A stretch of DNA of 64,000 nt, taken from Flavobacterium saliperosum (GTDB lineage: Bacteria > Bacteroidota > Bacteroidia > Flavobacteriales > Flavobacteriaceae). The DNA lies in assembly GCF_900100625.1 (NCBI RefSeq), contig NZ_FMTY01000004.1, positions 214,999 to 278,998 on the forward strand, given 5' to 3'. Shown here piece by piece: positions 44,150 to 51,147 of this stretch. The position numbers were made by a program, and so were the translations under genes. Under the pieces are notes generated by a model. It made no database searches. It worked only from the letters and a program-made list of their open reading frames with translations, and was not told where the DNA came from. Position 1 is the stretch's first letter. Each line of letters starts with the position of its first letter.

Positions 44150-44827
44150 TCATTTAACAGGCTTTCCGCCCACAACCACCACAATCTCCCCTTTCGGCGG
44201 TTTGGCTTCGAAGTGTTTCAATACTTCTTCCGCTGTACCGCGAACGGTTTCTTCGTGTAATTTCGACAATTCCCTTGATACGGAAACGGGTCTGTCGGCA
44301 CCGAAATACTGAATGAATTCCGCCAGGGTTTTGACCAATTTGTGTGGGGAAACATATAAAATCATCGTTCGGGTTTCTTCGGCCAAAGCCAAATAACGCG
44401 TCTGACGTCCTTTTTTATCGGGAAGAAAACCTTCGAAAACGAATTTATCATTCGGCAAGCCGCTGTTCACCAAAGCCGGTACGAAAGCGGTAGCTCCGGG
44501 TAGACATTCCACCTCCACACCGTTTTCCACGCAGGCTCTCGTCAGCAAAAATCCGGGATCGGAAATGGCTGGTGTTCCCGCATCCGAAATCAAAGCAATG
44601 TTTTCACCGGTTTGCAAACGCTTCACGATATTCTCCACCGTTTTGTGTTCGTTGTGCATGTGATGGCTCTGCATGTGCGTGGCAATTTCGAAATGCTTGA
44701 GCAGCTTTCCGCTGTTGCGGGTGTCTTCGGCCAGAATCAGGTCGACTTTCTTCAACACTTTTATCGCTCTGAAAGTCATGTCGTCAAGGTTTCCGATGGG
44801 TGTTGGCACCAAATACAATTTTCCCAT
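44150..44827 (-). CDS. rsmI: 16S rRNA 2'-O-methyltransferase RsmI
   Basis: A 225-residue SAM-dependent methyltransferase of the tetrapyrrole-methylase fold, which modifies C1402 of 16S rRNA. Conserved segments are LYLVPTPIGNLDDMTFRAI, then LAEDTRNSGKLL, NIALISDAGTPAISDPGF and PHKLVKTL. It lacks the C-terminal extension of longer RsmI proteins. Its ATG directly abuts the stop of the upstream acidic-protein gene, so the two are co-translated. Confidence 0.93.
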   Translation of the reverse strand: MGKLYLVPTPIGNLDDMTFRAIKVLKKVDLILAEDTRNSGKLLKHFEIATHMQSHHMHNEHKTVENIVKRLQTGENIALISDAGTPAISDPGFLLTRACVENGVEVECLPGATAFVPALVNSGLPNDKFVFEGFLPDKKGRQTRYLALAEETRTMILYVSPHKLVKTLAEFIQYFGADRPVSVSRELSKLHEETVRGTAEEVLKHFEAKPPKGEIVVVVGGKPVK

Positions 44828-45835
44828 TTAGGCGAATTTTTTCTCTACCAATTCCATAAAACGCGTACTGAATTCGTCTTTACCGTCCCAATTATTGTAA
44901 TCCGGTTTGACCAAATCTTCGATGAAATCTTTGGCTTCCGCTAACGTGTGAAACGTATTCAACTGCGACAAAACGCGGTTTAAATCTTCGCCGCTTCCCC
45001 CGAAAAGATGTTTTTCGAAAGCAATACGGTCGTTTAACCCAAGGGTAATCGTTTTATTGAACTTATCGTTCAGCGACATGGCTTTGTATTCGGCTTTCTC
45101 CGCTTCGATTTCTTTTCTGATGGTTTCCAACGGTCTTTGACTGGAAACTTCTTCCACCAAAACGTCCTCTTTTACCGCTTCCTTTTTAACGTCGGTTACC
45201 TTCTCAAAGGTAATGTCTGCGACTTTTTCGACTTCCTTCGGAACATCGTTCACTTTTACAAACTCGGGTTCTTTATATTCATTCCCCAACAAATCTTCAA
45301 ACGAAATTTGTTGCGGTTCTGGTTTTTTCTCTTCTTTTACAGACTCAACTGCTTCCTCCATTACCGGTTCAAAAAGCGGCTTTGAAACGTCTTCTTTCTC
45401 CGATTCTTCAACAACAACTGCCTCTTCTTCCTCCTCGATAACAGGTTCTTCTTCAACGGCAACCACAGCTTCTTCTTCATCTTCCACTTCATTATCGTCA
45501 ACATCCACTTGGCCGACTAATATTTTTTCTTCCTCCACCGGAATTTCTTCAGCAGTTTCAGGTAAAATTGCAATTTTTTGCGGGGTTTCCTCTGCTTTTA
45601 TTTCAATCTCAATTGCTGCTTTCTCTTCGTAAGCCTCTTCAATTTTTTCCTCCAGTTCCTCATGGGTCAGGGTAGGTTTCAGTGCTTCGAAATTTTCTTC
45701 ATAAAAACGCAAAATCGATAACTTCTCATATAATTTCTGTGCTTCCTGATGCAACTGAATCATGTCTTCCCTGTTTTTCAGTTTTAAAATTCGGTGGGCA
45801 ATACTGATTAATTCGGCTTCTAATTTTTTCTTCAT
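44828..45835 (-). CDS. Acidic coiled-coil protein of unknown function
   Basis: A 335-residue protein with no signal peptide or TM helix. The N-terminal 65 residues form a helical, possibly coiled-coil region. Residues about 65-225 are extremely Glu/Val-rich and low in complexity, probably disordered. The C-terminal 90 residues form a compact helical domain with FNKTITLGLNDRIAFEKHLF and LNRVLSQLNTFHTLAEAKDF. The tail pattern occurs in Bacteroidota conserved hypotheticals. It is translationally coupled to rsmI; its role is unknown. Confidence 0.75.
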   Translation of the reverse strand: MKKKLEAELISIAHRILKLKNREDMIQLHQEAQKLYEKLSILRFYEENFEALKPTLTHEELEEKIEEAYEEKAAIEIEIKAEETPQKIAILPETAEEIPVEEEKILVGQVDVDDNEVEDEEEAVVAVEEEPVIEEEEEAVVVEESEKEDVSKPLFEPVMEEAVESVKEEKKPEPQQISFEDLLGNEYKEPEFVKVNDVPKEVEKVADITFEKVTDVKKEAVKEDVLVEEVSSQRPLETIRKEIEAEKAEYKAMSLNDKFNKTITLGLNDRIAFEKHLFGGSGEDLNRVLSQLNTFHTLAEAKDFIEDLVKPDYNNWDGKDEFSTRFMELVEKKFA

Positions 45836-45875
45836 AACTTTTGAATTTATATGGAGTAAAGCAATGGTTTTTTAA

Positions 45876-45917
45876 TAAATTTGTTTCAATTACAAATCTA
45901 AACAGAAAATTTCTGTT
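45876..45917 (+). promoter_or_regulatory. Candidate tdk promoter and leader inverted repeat
   Basis: A TAAATTTG -7 match at 45876-45883 lies 52 bp before the tdk ATG. In the predicted leader AACAGAA-AAT-TTCTGTT (45901-45917) is a perfect 7-bp inverted repeat. It could be an operator or a small RNA hairpin; which one cannot be decided by eye. Confidence 0.4.
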
Positions 45918-45935
45918 ACGTCTGAAAATTACAAA

Positions 45936-46562
45936 ATGTTTCTCGAAAATACAGTAAATCATAAAGAACAATTTGGGTGGATTGAAGTCATTTGTGGCTC
46001 GATGTTTTCGGGTAAAACCGAAGAACTGATCCGTCGTTTGAAAAGAGCCCAATTTGCCAAACAGCGCGTGGAAATTTTCAAGCCGGCCATCGATACCCGT
46101 TACCACGACGAAATGGTGGTGTCGCACGATGCCAATGAAATCCGTTCGACTCCGGTTCCCGCTGCCGCCAATATTGCTATTCTGGCGCAGGGTTGCGATG
46201 TGGTAGGGATTGACGAAGCCCAGTTTTTTGACGACGAGATCGTATCCATTTGTAATGATTTGGCCAATTCCGGAATCCGTGTGATTGTTGCCGGACTGGA
46301 CATGGATTTCAAAGGCAATCCGTTTGGCCCGATGCCGGCCCTTATGGCTACTGCCGAATATGTGACCAAAGTACACGCCGTTTGCACCCGCACCGGTAAC
46401 CTCGCACACTTCAGTTTCCGCAAAGCCAATAACGACAACCTGGTTTTATTAGGTGAAACCGAAGAATACGAACCCTTAAGCCGCGCTGCCTATTATAATG
46501 CGGTGAGAGAATCGCAGGAAAAAGAAGGAAGTGATTCCGAAAACAAAAAAAAGCAAGAGTAA
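45936..46562 (+). CDS. tdk: Thymidine kinase
   Basis: A 208-residue type II thymidine kinase for pyrimidine salvage. The P-loop [10 protein letters not shown] is at 21-30. The Mg-binding DEAQFFDD follows, and the lasso region reads [15 protein letters not shown]. The zinc lobe is degenerate: only one cysteine ([12 protein letters not shown]) stands where the family usually has CxxC pairs, so structural zinc may be absent. It is followed by murF-alr after three bases, so the two are co-transcribed. Confidence 0.93.
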   Translation: MFLENTVNHKEQFGWIEVICGSMFSGKTEELIRRLKRAQFAKQRVEIFKPAIDTRYHDEMVVSHDANEIRSTPVPAAANIAILAQGCDVVGIDEAQFFDDEIVSICNDLANSGIRVIVAGLDMDFKGNPFGPMPALMATAEYVTKVHAVCTRTGNLAHFSFRKANNDNLVLLGETEEYEPLSRAAYYNAVRESQEKEGSDSENKKKQE

Positions 46563-46565
46563 ATT

Positions 46566-49001
46566 TTGAGTTTATCCCTAAAAAATATTGTCCCGGTCAT
46601 TCACGCCAAATGGTTAGGGATTGACGAAACCCGTGTCATTGACAACGTTTCCATCGACAGCCGTTCGCTACAAAACAACAACAGCACCTTATTTTTCGCC
46701 TTGGTGGGACAGCATCACGACGGACATCACTACATCGCCGAGTTGCTTGAAAAAGGCGTACAGCATTTTGTGGTCAGCCACATTCCTTATAAAATGGACG
46801 GTAAAGCCAATTTTCTTTTGGTGGAAAATACGCTCGAAGCCCTACAGCAATTTGCCGCTTTTTACCGCAAACAATTTGATTTCCCTGTCATAGGAATCAC
46901 GGGAAGCAACGGAAAAACCATCGTAAAAGAATGGCTGAATTTCCTGTTAAGTCCCGAATACAATGTTATCCGAAGTCCGAAAAGTTATAATTCGCAGGTA
47001 GGAGTTCCCCTTTCAGTCATCGGGATTAACGAACGACACAACCTCGGTATTTTCGAGGCCGGTATTTCCCTGGTGGGCGAGATGGAAAAGCTGGAAAAAA
47101 TCATTCAGCCCACCCTTGGCGTTTTAACCAATATCGGTTCGGCACACAACGAAGGTTTTGCTTCCGAAGCAGAAAAAATCATCGAAAAACTCAAACTGTT
47201 TCAGCATGCCGAAGTGGTGATTCTTCAGAAAAACGAAAAAATAGAAGCGCTTTTACCGCCATCTGTTAAAACGTTTTCCTGGAGCTATGACGATGCTACC
47301 GCAGCGGTTTTAATTTCGAAAAAAGGAAGTTCCACGCTGGAAATTCAGCAGAAAGACAAACGTTTTTCGGTAGCAATTCCGTTTCATGACAAAGCCTCCG
47401 AAGAAAACACCATTACCTGCTTGATGGTAATGCTGCATTTCGGTTACGATGAAAAAACGATACAGGAACGCATCGCCAATCTGTACCCGGTGGAAATGCG
47501 CTTACAGGTGAAAAACGGCAACAACAACTGCACCATAATTGACGACAGTTACAGTTCCGATTACCAATCGCTGAAAATCGCGTTGGACTTTCTGGAACAA
47601 CACAAGACCCATAAAAAGAAAACGGTGATTCTTTCGGATATTTTTCAGAGCGGTTTTCCCATGGAAGAATTGTATGCAAAAGTATTCCGATTGCTGACCC
47701 ATAACAAAATCGACACGGTAATTGGGATTGGCGAAAGCATCGGAACCTATTTAAAAGACTATCCGAATTTCAAAGCCTTTGCCACTACCCAGGAATTTTT
47801 ATTCCAATTCAACAGCGATCATTTTTCCAACGAAACGATTCTGATTAAAGGGGCGCGTAGTTTTCAGTTTGAGGAAATCGTGGTGGTTTTGGAAGAGAAA
47901 ACCCATGAAACAGTTTTGGAAATCAATCTGAACGCCATCAGTCACAACCTGAATTTTTACAAATCGAAACTAAAACCCACCACCAAAATGATGGTTATGG
48001 TCAAAGCCTTCGGTTACGGAAGTGGCAGTTTCGAAATTGCAAAATTGTTGGCGCATCATAAAGTGGATTATCTGGGTGTAGCTTTCGCCGATGAAGGTAT
48101 TGCACTCCGTAACGCCGGAATCACAATGCCGATTATTGTAATGAATCCGGAAAACACGGCGTTTTCTGCCATGGTGACATATAATCTGGAACCGGAAATT
48201 TATTCGGCTGCCGTACTGAAGAAATTCATTGTTTTGGCACAACAGAAAAATTTATCCGATTATCCGATTCACCTGAAACTCGACACCGGCATGCACCGTT
48301 TGGGTTTCGAAGAAAAAGACCTGAACGAACTTGTCGGCTTACTGAAAAACAACAACTTTGTTGCGGTAAAAAGCATTTTCTCGCATTTATCGTCGAGTGA
48401 CGTTCCGGAATTCCGTGATTTTACATTGGAACAGATTCAAAAATTTGATTCGATGTCGTCAGTACTATTGAAAGAATTAAGCATTGCTCCTATCCGACAT
48501 ATTTTAAACACTTCCGGCATTTATAGTTTTGCGGAGCATCAGTTTGACATGGTGCGCTTGGGCATTGGGTTGTACGGCGTTGGCAACGATCCGGAAGAAA
48601 CGAAACATTTAGAAAATGTCGGGACGCTCAAAACCATTATTCTTCAGATAAAAGACGTAGCCGTGGGAGAAAGCGTGGGCTACAGTCGAAAATTTAGAGC
48701 CACTATTCCCACCCAAACCGCCACTATTCCGATAGGCTATGCAGACGGTATTCCGAGAAGTTGGGGCAATGAGAAAGGCTATGTCGTGGTGAACCACCAG
48801 AAAGCGCGCATTGTGGGCAACATTTGCATGGACATGCTCATGATTGACGTCACAAACATTGATTGCCGTGAAGGGGATACCGTAATCGTTTTCGGAAAAT
48901 CACCCCGCGTTACCGAACTGGCGGAAGTGGTAGGCACCATCGCCTATGAGATTCTGACCAGTATTTCCCATAGGGTAAAACGTGTTTTCTACAAGGAATA
49001 A
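46566..49001 (+). CDS. Bifunctional MurF ligase / alanine racemase
   Basis: An 811-residue two-domain cell-wall enzyme. Residues 1 to about 440 are MurF, which joins D-Ala-D-Ala to UDP-MurNAc-tripeptide, with the ATP loop GITGSNGKT at 110-118. Residues about 450-811 are a PLP alanine racemase. The cofactor lysine is Lys480 (MVKAFGYGSG) and the opposite catalytic base is Tyr706 (GESVGYSRKF). The fusion, common in Bacteroidota, puts D-alanine production beside its use. The start is TTG at 46566, three bases after tdk; no ATG lies near the family N-terminus. Confidence 0.93.
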   Translation: MSLSLKNIVPVIHAKWLGIDETRVIDNVSIDSRSLQNNNSTLFFALVGQHHDGHHYIAELLEKGVQHFVVSHIPYKMDGKANFLLVENTLEALQQFAAFYRKQFDFPVIGITGSNGKTIVKEWLNFLLSPEYNVIRSPKSYNSQVGVPLSVIGINERHNLGIFEAGISLVGEMEKLEKIIQPTLGVLTNIGSAHNEGFASEAEKIIEKLKLFQHAEVVILQKNEKIEALLPPSVKTFSWSYDDATAAVLISKKGSSTLEIQQKDKRFSVAIPFHDKASEENTITCLMVMLHFGYDEKTIQERIANLYPVEMRLQVKNGNNNCTIIDDSYSSDYQSLKIALDFLEQHKTHKKKTVILSDIFQSGFPMEELYAKVFRLLTHNKIDTVIGIGESIGTYLKDYPNFKAFATTQEFLFQFNSDHFSNETILIKGARSFQFEEIVVVLEEKTHETVLEINLNAISHNLNFYKSKLKPTTKMMVMVKAFGYGSGSFEIAKLLAHHKVDYLGVAFADEGIALRNAGITMPIIVMNPENTAFSAMVTYNLEPEIYSAAVLKKFIVLAQQKNLSDYPIHLKLDTGMHRLGFEEKDLNELVGLLKNNNFVAVKSIFSHLSSSDVPEFRDFTLEQIQKFDSMSSVLLKELSIAPIRHILNTSGIYSFAEHQFDMVRLGIGLYGVGNDPEETKHLENVGTLKTIILQIKDVAVGESVGYSRKFRATIPTQTATIPIGYADGIPRSWGNEKGYVVVNHQKARIVGNICMDMLMIDVTNIDCREGDTVIVFGKSPRVTELAEVVGTIAYEILTSISHRVKRVFYKE

Positions 49002-49013
49002 GCATTTTTTTTA

Positions 49014-49069
49014 TTACAATGTTAAATTGTAACCTAAATTTTACTAATTTAGTGTTAAACGAGTTTAAC
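49014..49069. promoter_or_regulatory. Three consecutive perfect inverted repeats upstream of mscL
   Basis: Three 7-bp perfect inverted repeats follow one another: TTACAAT-N5-ATTGTAA (49014-49032), CTAAATT-N5-AATTTAG (49034-49052) and GTTAAAC-N2-GTTTAAC (49054-49069). The first two have identical geometry and are 20 bp apart, about two helical turns. They occupy most of the 82-bp gap before mscL, where a promoter must lie. None has a T tail, so they look like protein-binding sites more than terminators. Confidence 0.45.
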
Positions 49070-49083
49070 TAAAATCATATTCT

Positions 49084-49509
49084 ATGGGATTTATTTCAGA
49101 ATTTAAGGAGTTCGCCATGAAAGGCAACCTGGTTGACATGGCAATTGCATTTGTAATGGGGGGAGCATTTGGTAAAGTAGTTACCGCTTTCGTTGAAAAA
49201 ATGTTTGCGCCAATCATCGGATTAATCATGGGAGGTATCGACCTTAACGACAAAAAGTTAATCGTTAAAGACGGTATTGCCGAAGTTAAAGATGCCGCAG
49301 GCACCGTTGTAACACCGGCAGTTGCTGAAGTGGCAATCGAGTGGGGCGCTTTCCTTACCGCTTTGATTGATTTCATTATCGTTGCTTTTGTTATGTTCAT
49401 GATTATCAAAGCGATGAATAAAATGAAAAAACCGGAACCGGAACCGGCGCCTTCAGGTCCGACACAAGAGGAATTGTTAGGTGAAATTCGCGATTTACTG
49501 AAAAAATAA
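49084..49509 (+). CDS. mscL: Large-conductance mechanosensitive channel
   Basis: A 141-residue pentameric inner-membrane channel that opens under membrane tension to release osmolytes. The N-terminal amphipathic helix (FISEFKEFAMKGNLVDMAIAF) leads into TM1, which carries the pore-lining VMGGAFGKVV. A periplasmic loop of about 40 residues follows, then TM2 (FLTALIDFIIVAFVMFMIIK) and a charged cytoplasmic helix bundle. It is monocistronic with its own terminator. Confidence 0.96.
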   Translation: MGFISEFKEFAMKGNLVDMAIAFVMGGAFGKVVTAFVEKMFAPIIGLIMGGIDLNDKKLIVKDGIAEVKDAAGTVVTPAVAEVAIEWGAFLTALIDFIIVAFVMFMIIKAMNKMKKPEPEPAPSGPTQEELLGEIRDLLKK

Positions 49510-49534
49510 TCCGCTACACAACATATTCTAACTT

Positions 49535-49562
49535 AAACCATTCGTTGCGGCGAATGGTTTTT
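49535..49562 (+). terminator. Terminator of mscL
   Basis: AAACCATTCG and CGAATGGTTT form a perfect 10-bp stem around a TTGCGG loop, followed by T residues. Confidence 0.85.
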
Positions 49563-49622
49563 CTGTTTTATAAATAATTCTTGAGATCCTTTTTTTTATC
49601 ATTTTTTAACAGCTTTATTATT

Positions 49623-49630
49623 TACTTTTG
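49623..49630 (+). promoter_or_regulatory. Candidate asd -7 element, TACTTTTG
   Basis: Matches TAnnTTTG, 36 bp before the asd ATG. The preceding sequence is T-rich without a clear TTG. Confidence 0.5.
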
Positions 49631-49666
49631 TGGTACTAAATAAATCTAAAAAACACACACATTAAA

Positions 49667-50656
49667 ATGAAAGTAGCCGTTGTTGGAGCCACCGGAATGG
49701 TGGGCGAAGTAATGCTTCAGGTTTTAGCGGAAAGAAATTTCCCCATTACGGAATTAATTCCCGTAGCCTCCGAAAGATCTGTTGGAAAAGAAATTGAATT
49801 CAAAGGAAACAAATATAAGGTGGTAGGCATGCAAACTGCCGTCGACATGAAAGCCGATATCGCTGTATTTTCTGCGGGTGGTGACACTTCCAAAGAATGG
49901 GCTCCTAAATTTGCAGCAGCGGGTACGACAGTTATCGATAATTCTTCAGCCTGGCGAATGGATCCGACTAAAAAATTAGTGGTTCCGGAAATCAATGCCT
50001 CGGTTTTAACCAAAGACGACAAAATCATTGCCAACCCAAACTGTTCGACTATTCAGATGGTGATGGCGTTGGCACCGCTACATAAAAAATACGACATCAA
50101 ACGCATCGTGGTTTCCACCTACCAATCCATCACCGGAACGGGAGTGAAAGCCGTACAGCAATTGGAAAACGAATATGCCGGAATTAAAGGCGAAATGGCG
50201 TATCCTTACCCGATTCACCGTAACGCGATTCCGCAATGCGATTCGTTCGAAGAAAACGGATACACCAAAGAAGAAATGAAACTGGTTCGTGAAACGCAAA
50301 AAATTCTTGAAGATAAAACCATCGCGGTTACGGCAACAGCCATCCGAATTCCGGTTGTGGGCGGACACAGTGAAGCGGTAAACGTGCAGTTCGAAAACGA
50401 TTTCGACGTGAACGAAGTACGTTCCATTTTACACCATACTCCGGGAGTTACGGTTCAGGATAACTTGGACACCAAAACCTACCCAATGCCGATTTACGCG
50501 CAAGGCAAAGACGATGTTTTCGTAGGAAGAATTCGCCGTGATGAAAGTCAGCCCAACACCCTAAACATGTGGATTGTGGCCGACAATTTAAGAAAAGGCG
50601 CCGCTACCAATGCGGTACAGATTGCCGAATATCTTGTGGAGAACAAATTGGTATAA
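49667..50656 (+). CDS. asd: Aspartate-semialdehyde dehydrogenase
   Basis: A 329-residue NADP-dependent enzyme that reduces aspartyl phosphate, the branch point toward lysine, diaminopimelate, threonine and methionine. The nucleotide loop is VVGATGMVGEVML. The nucleophile is Cys126 (NPNCSTIQM) and the acid-base histidine is His234 (VVGGHSEAVNV). The length is usual for the family. It is monocistronic, between an upstream promoter element and a terminator. Confidence 0.96.
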   Translation: MKVAVVGATGMVGEVMLQVLAERNFPITELIPVASERSVGKEIEFKGNKYKVVGMQTAVDMKADIAVFSAGGDTSKEWAPKFAAAGTTVIDNSSAWRMDPTKKLVVPEINASVLTKDDKIIANPNCSTIQMVMALAPLHKKYDIKRIVVSTYQSITGTGVKAVQQLENEYAGIKGEMAYPYPIHRNAIPQCDSFEENGYTKEEMKLVRETQKILEDKTIAVTATAIRIPVVGGHSEAVNVQFENDFDVNEVRSILHHTPGVTVQDNLDTKTYPMPIYAQGKDDVFVGRIRRDESQPNTLNMWIVADNLRKGAATNAVQIAEYLVENKLV

Positions 50657-50678
50657 TTCCAATAAAAAATAACTTAAG

Positions 50679-50716
50679 AAATCCGTTTGATGTAAAAGTG
50701 AAACGGATTTTCTTTT
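50679..50716 (+). terminator. Terminator of asd
   Basis: AAATCCGTTT and AAACGGATTT form a perfect 10-bp stem around a 12-base loop, followed by TCTTTT. 22 bp after the asd stop. Confidence 0.75.
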
Positions 50717-50724
50717 GGGTTTAC

Positions 50725-50732
50725 TATCTTTG
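50725..50732 (+). promoter_or_regulatory. Candidate -7 element for the His/Cys-rich gene, TATCTTTG
   Basis: Matches TAnnTTTG and ends six bases before the ATG at 50739, so the transcript should start at or next to the start codon. It argues against the longer in-frame start at 50715, which lies upstream of this element. Confidence 0.5.
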
Positions 50733-50738
50733 CATCGG

Positions 50739-51089
50739 ATGAATAAGAAACTGCAACATCTCAGCCTTTCGTTACTGATTACAATATTGTTCGCCATATT
50801 GTTTCAATCAGCGCATTCCTATGAGCATTTGGCAGAGCAGTTCACCGAAAAACATTGCGACCACAAATACAATTCATCCAAAACTGAATTCTCCCACAGT
50901 CATCATGAATTTGACGATTGTTTTACCTGTGACTTTTCGTTTAGCAATTACATTCCCGTACAGTTTTTTTCCTTCGGTTTTTTCAAAACTACAATAACGG
51001 AAAAACTGCCTTTTTCAATTACCGAAAAACCTCTTGTCTTTTCGGGCCATTTCATCCCGCTCCGGGGTCCTCCTAGTTTTATTGGATAA
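50739..51089 (+). CDS. Small His/Cys-rich exported protein, possibly metal-related
   Basis: A 116-residue protein with an N-terminal hydrophobic signal (LSLSLLITILFAILFQSAHS). The mature part contains clustered metal-type ligands: EKHCDHK, then FSHSHHEFDDCFTCDFSF. The C-terminus is Pro-rich and ends in HFIPLRGPPSFIG. I do not recognise a named family. It is transcribed just ahead of a TonB-dependent receptor (59-bp gap), so a role in sensing, binding or delivering a metal such as zinc or copper is a reasonable inference, not shown. Confidence 0.7.
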   Translation: MNKKLQHLSLSLLITILFAILFQSAHSYEHLAEQFTEKHCDHKYNSSKTEFSHSHHEFDDCFTCDFSFSNYIPVQFFSFGFFKTTITEKLPFSITEKPLVFSGHFIPLRGPPSFIG

Positions 51090-51147
51090 TGTACTACTGC
51101 CGAACTATTCGGCACAAATTCTTATACAATAATTCAATCATAATCAC

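Noticed and set aside
45213..45632. A plus-strand Ser/Thr-rich open frame of 139 codons
   Set aside because: It is antisense to the Glu/Val-rich segment of the gene at 44828-45835; GAA/GAG repeats read backward give TTC/TCT serine codons. No start context or neighbour supports it.
51098..51115. A small TGCCGA/TCGGCA hairpin between the His/Cys-rich gene and the TonB receptor
   Set aside because: The stem is only six bases with no T tail, so it is not a credible terminator or riboswitch.
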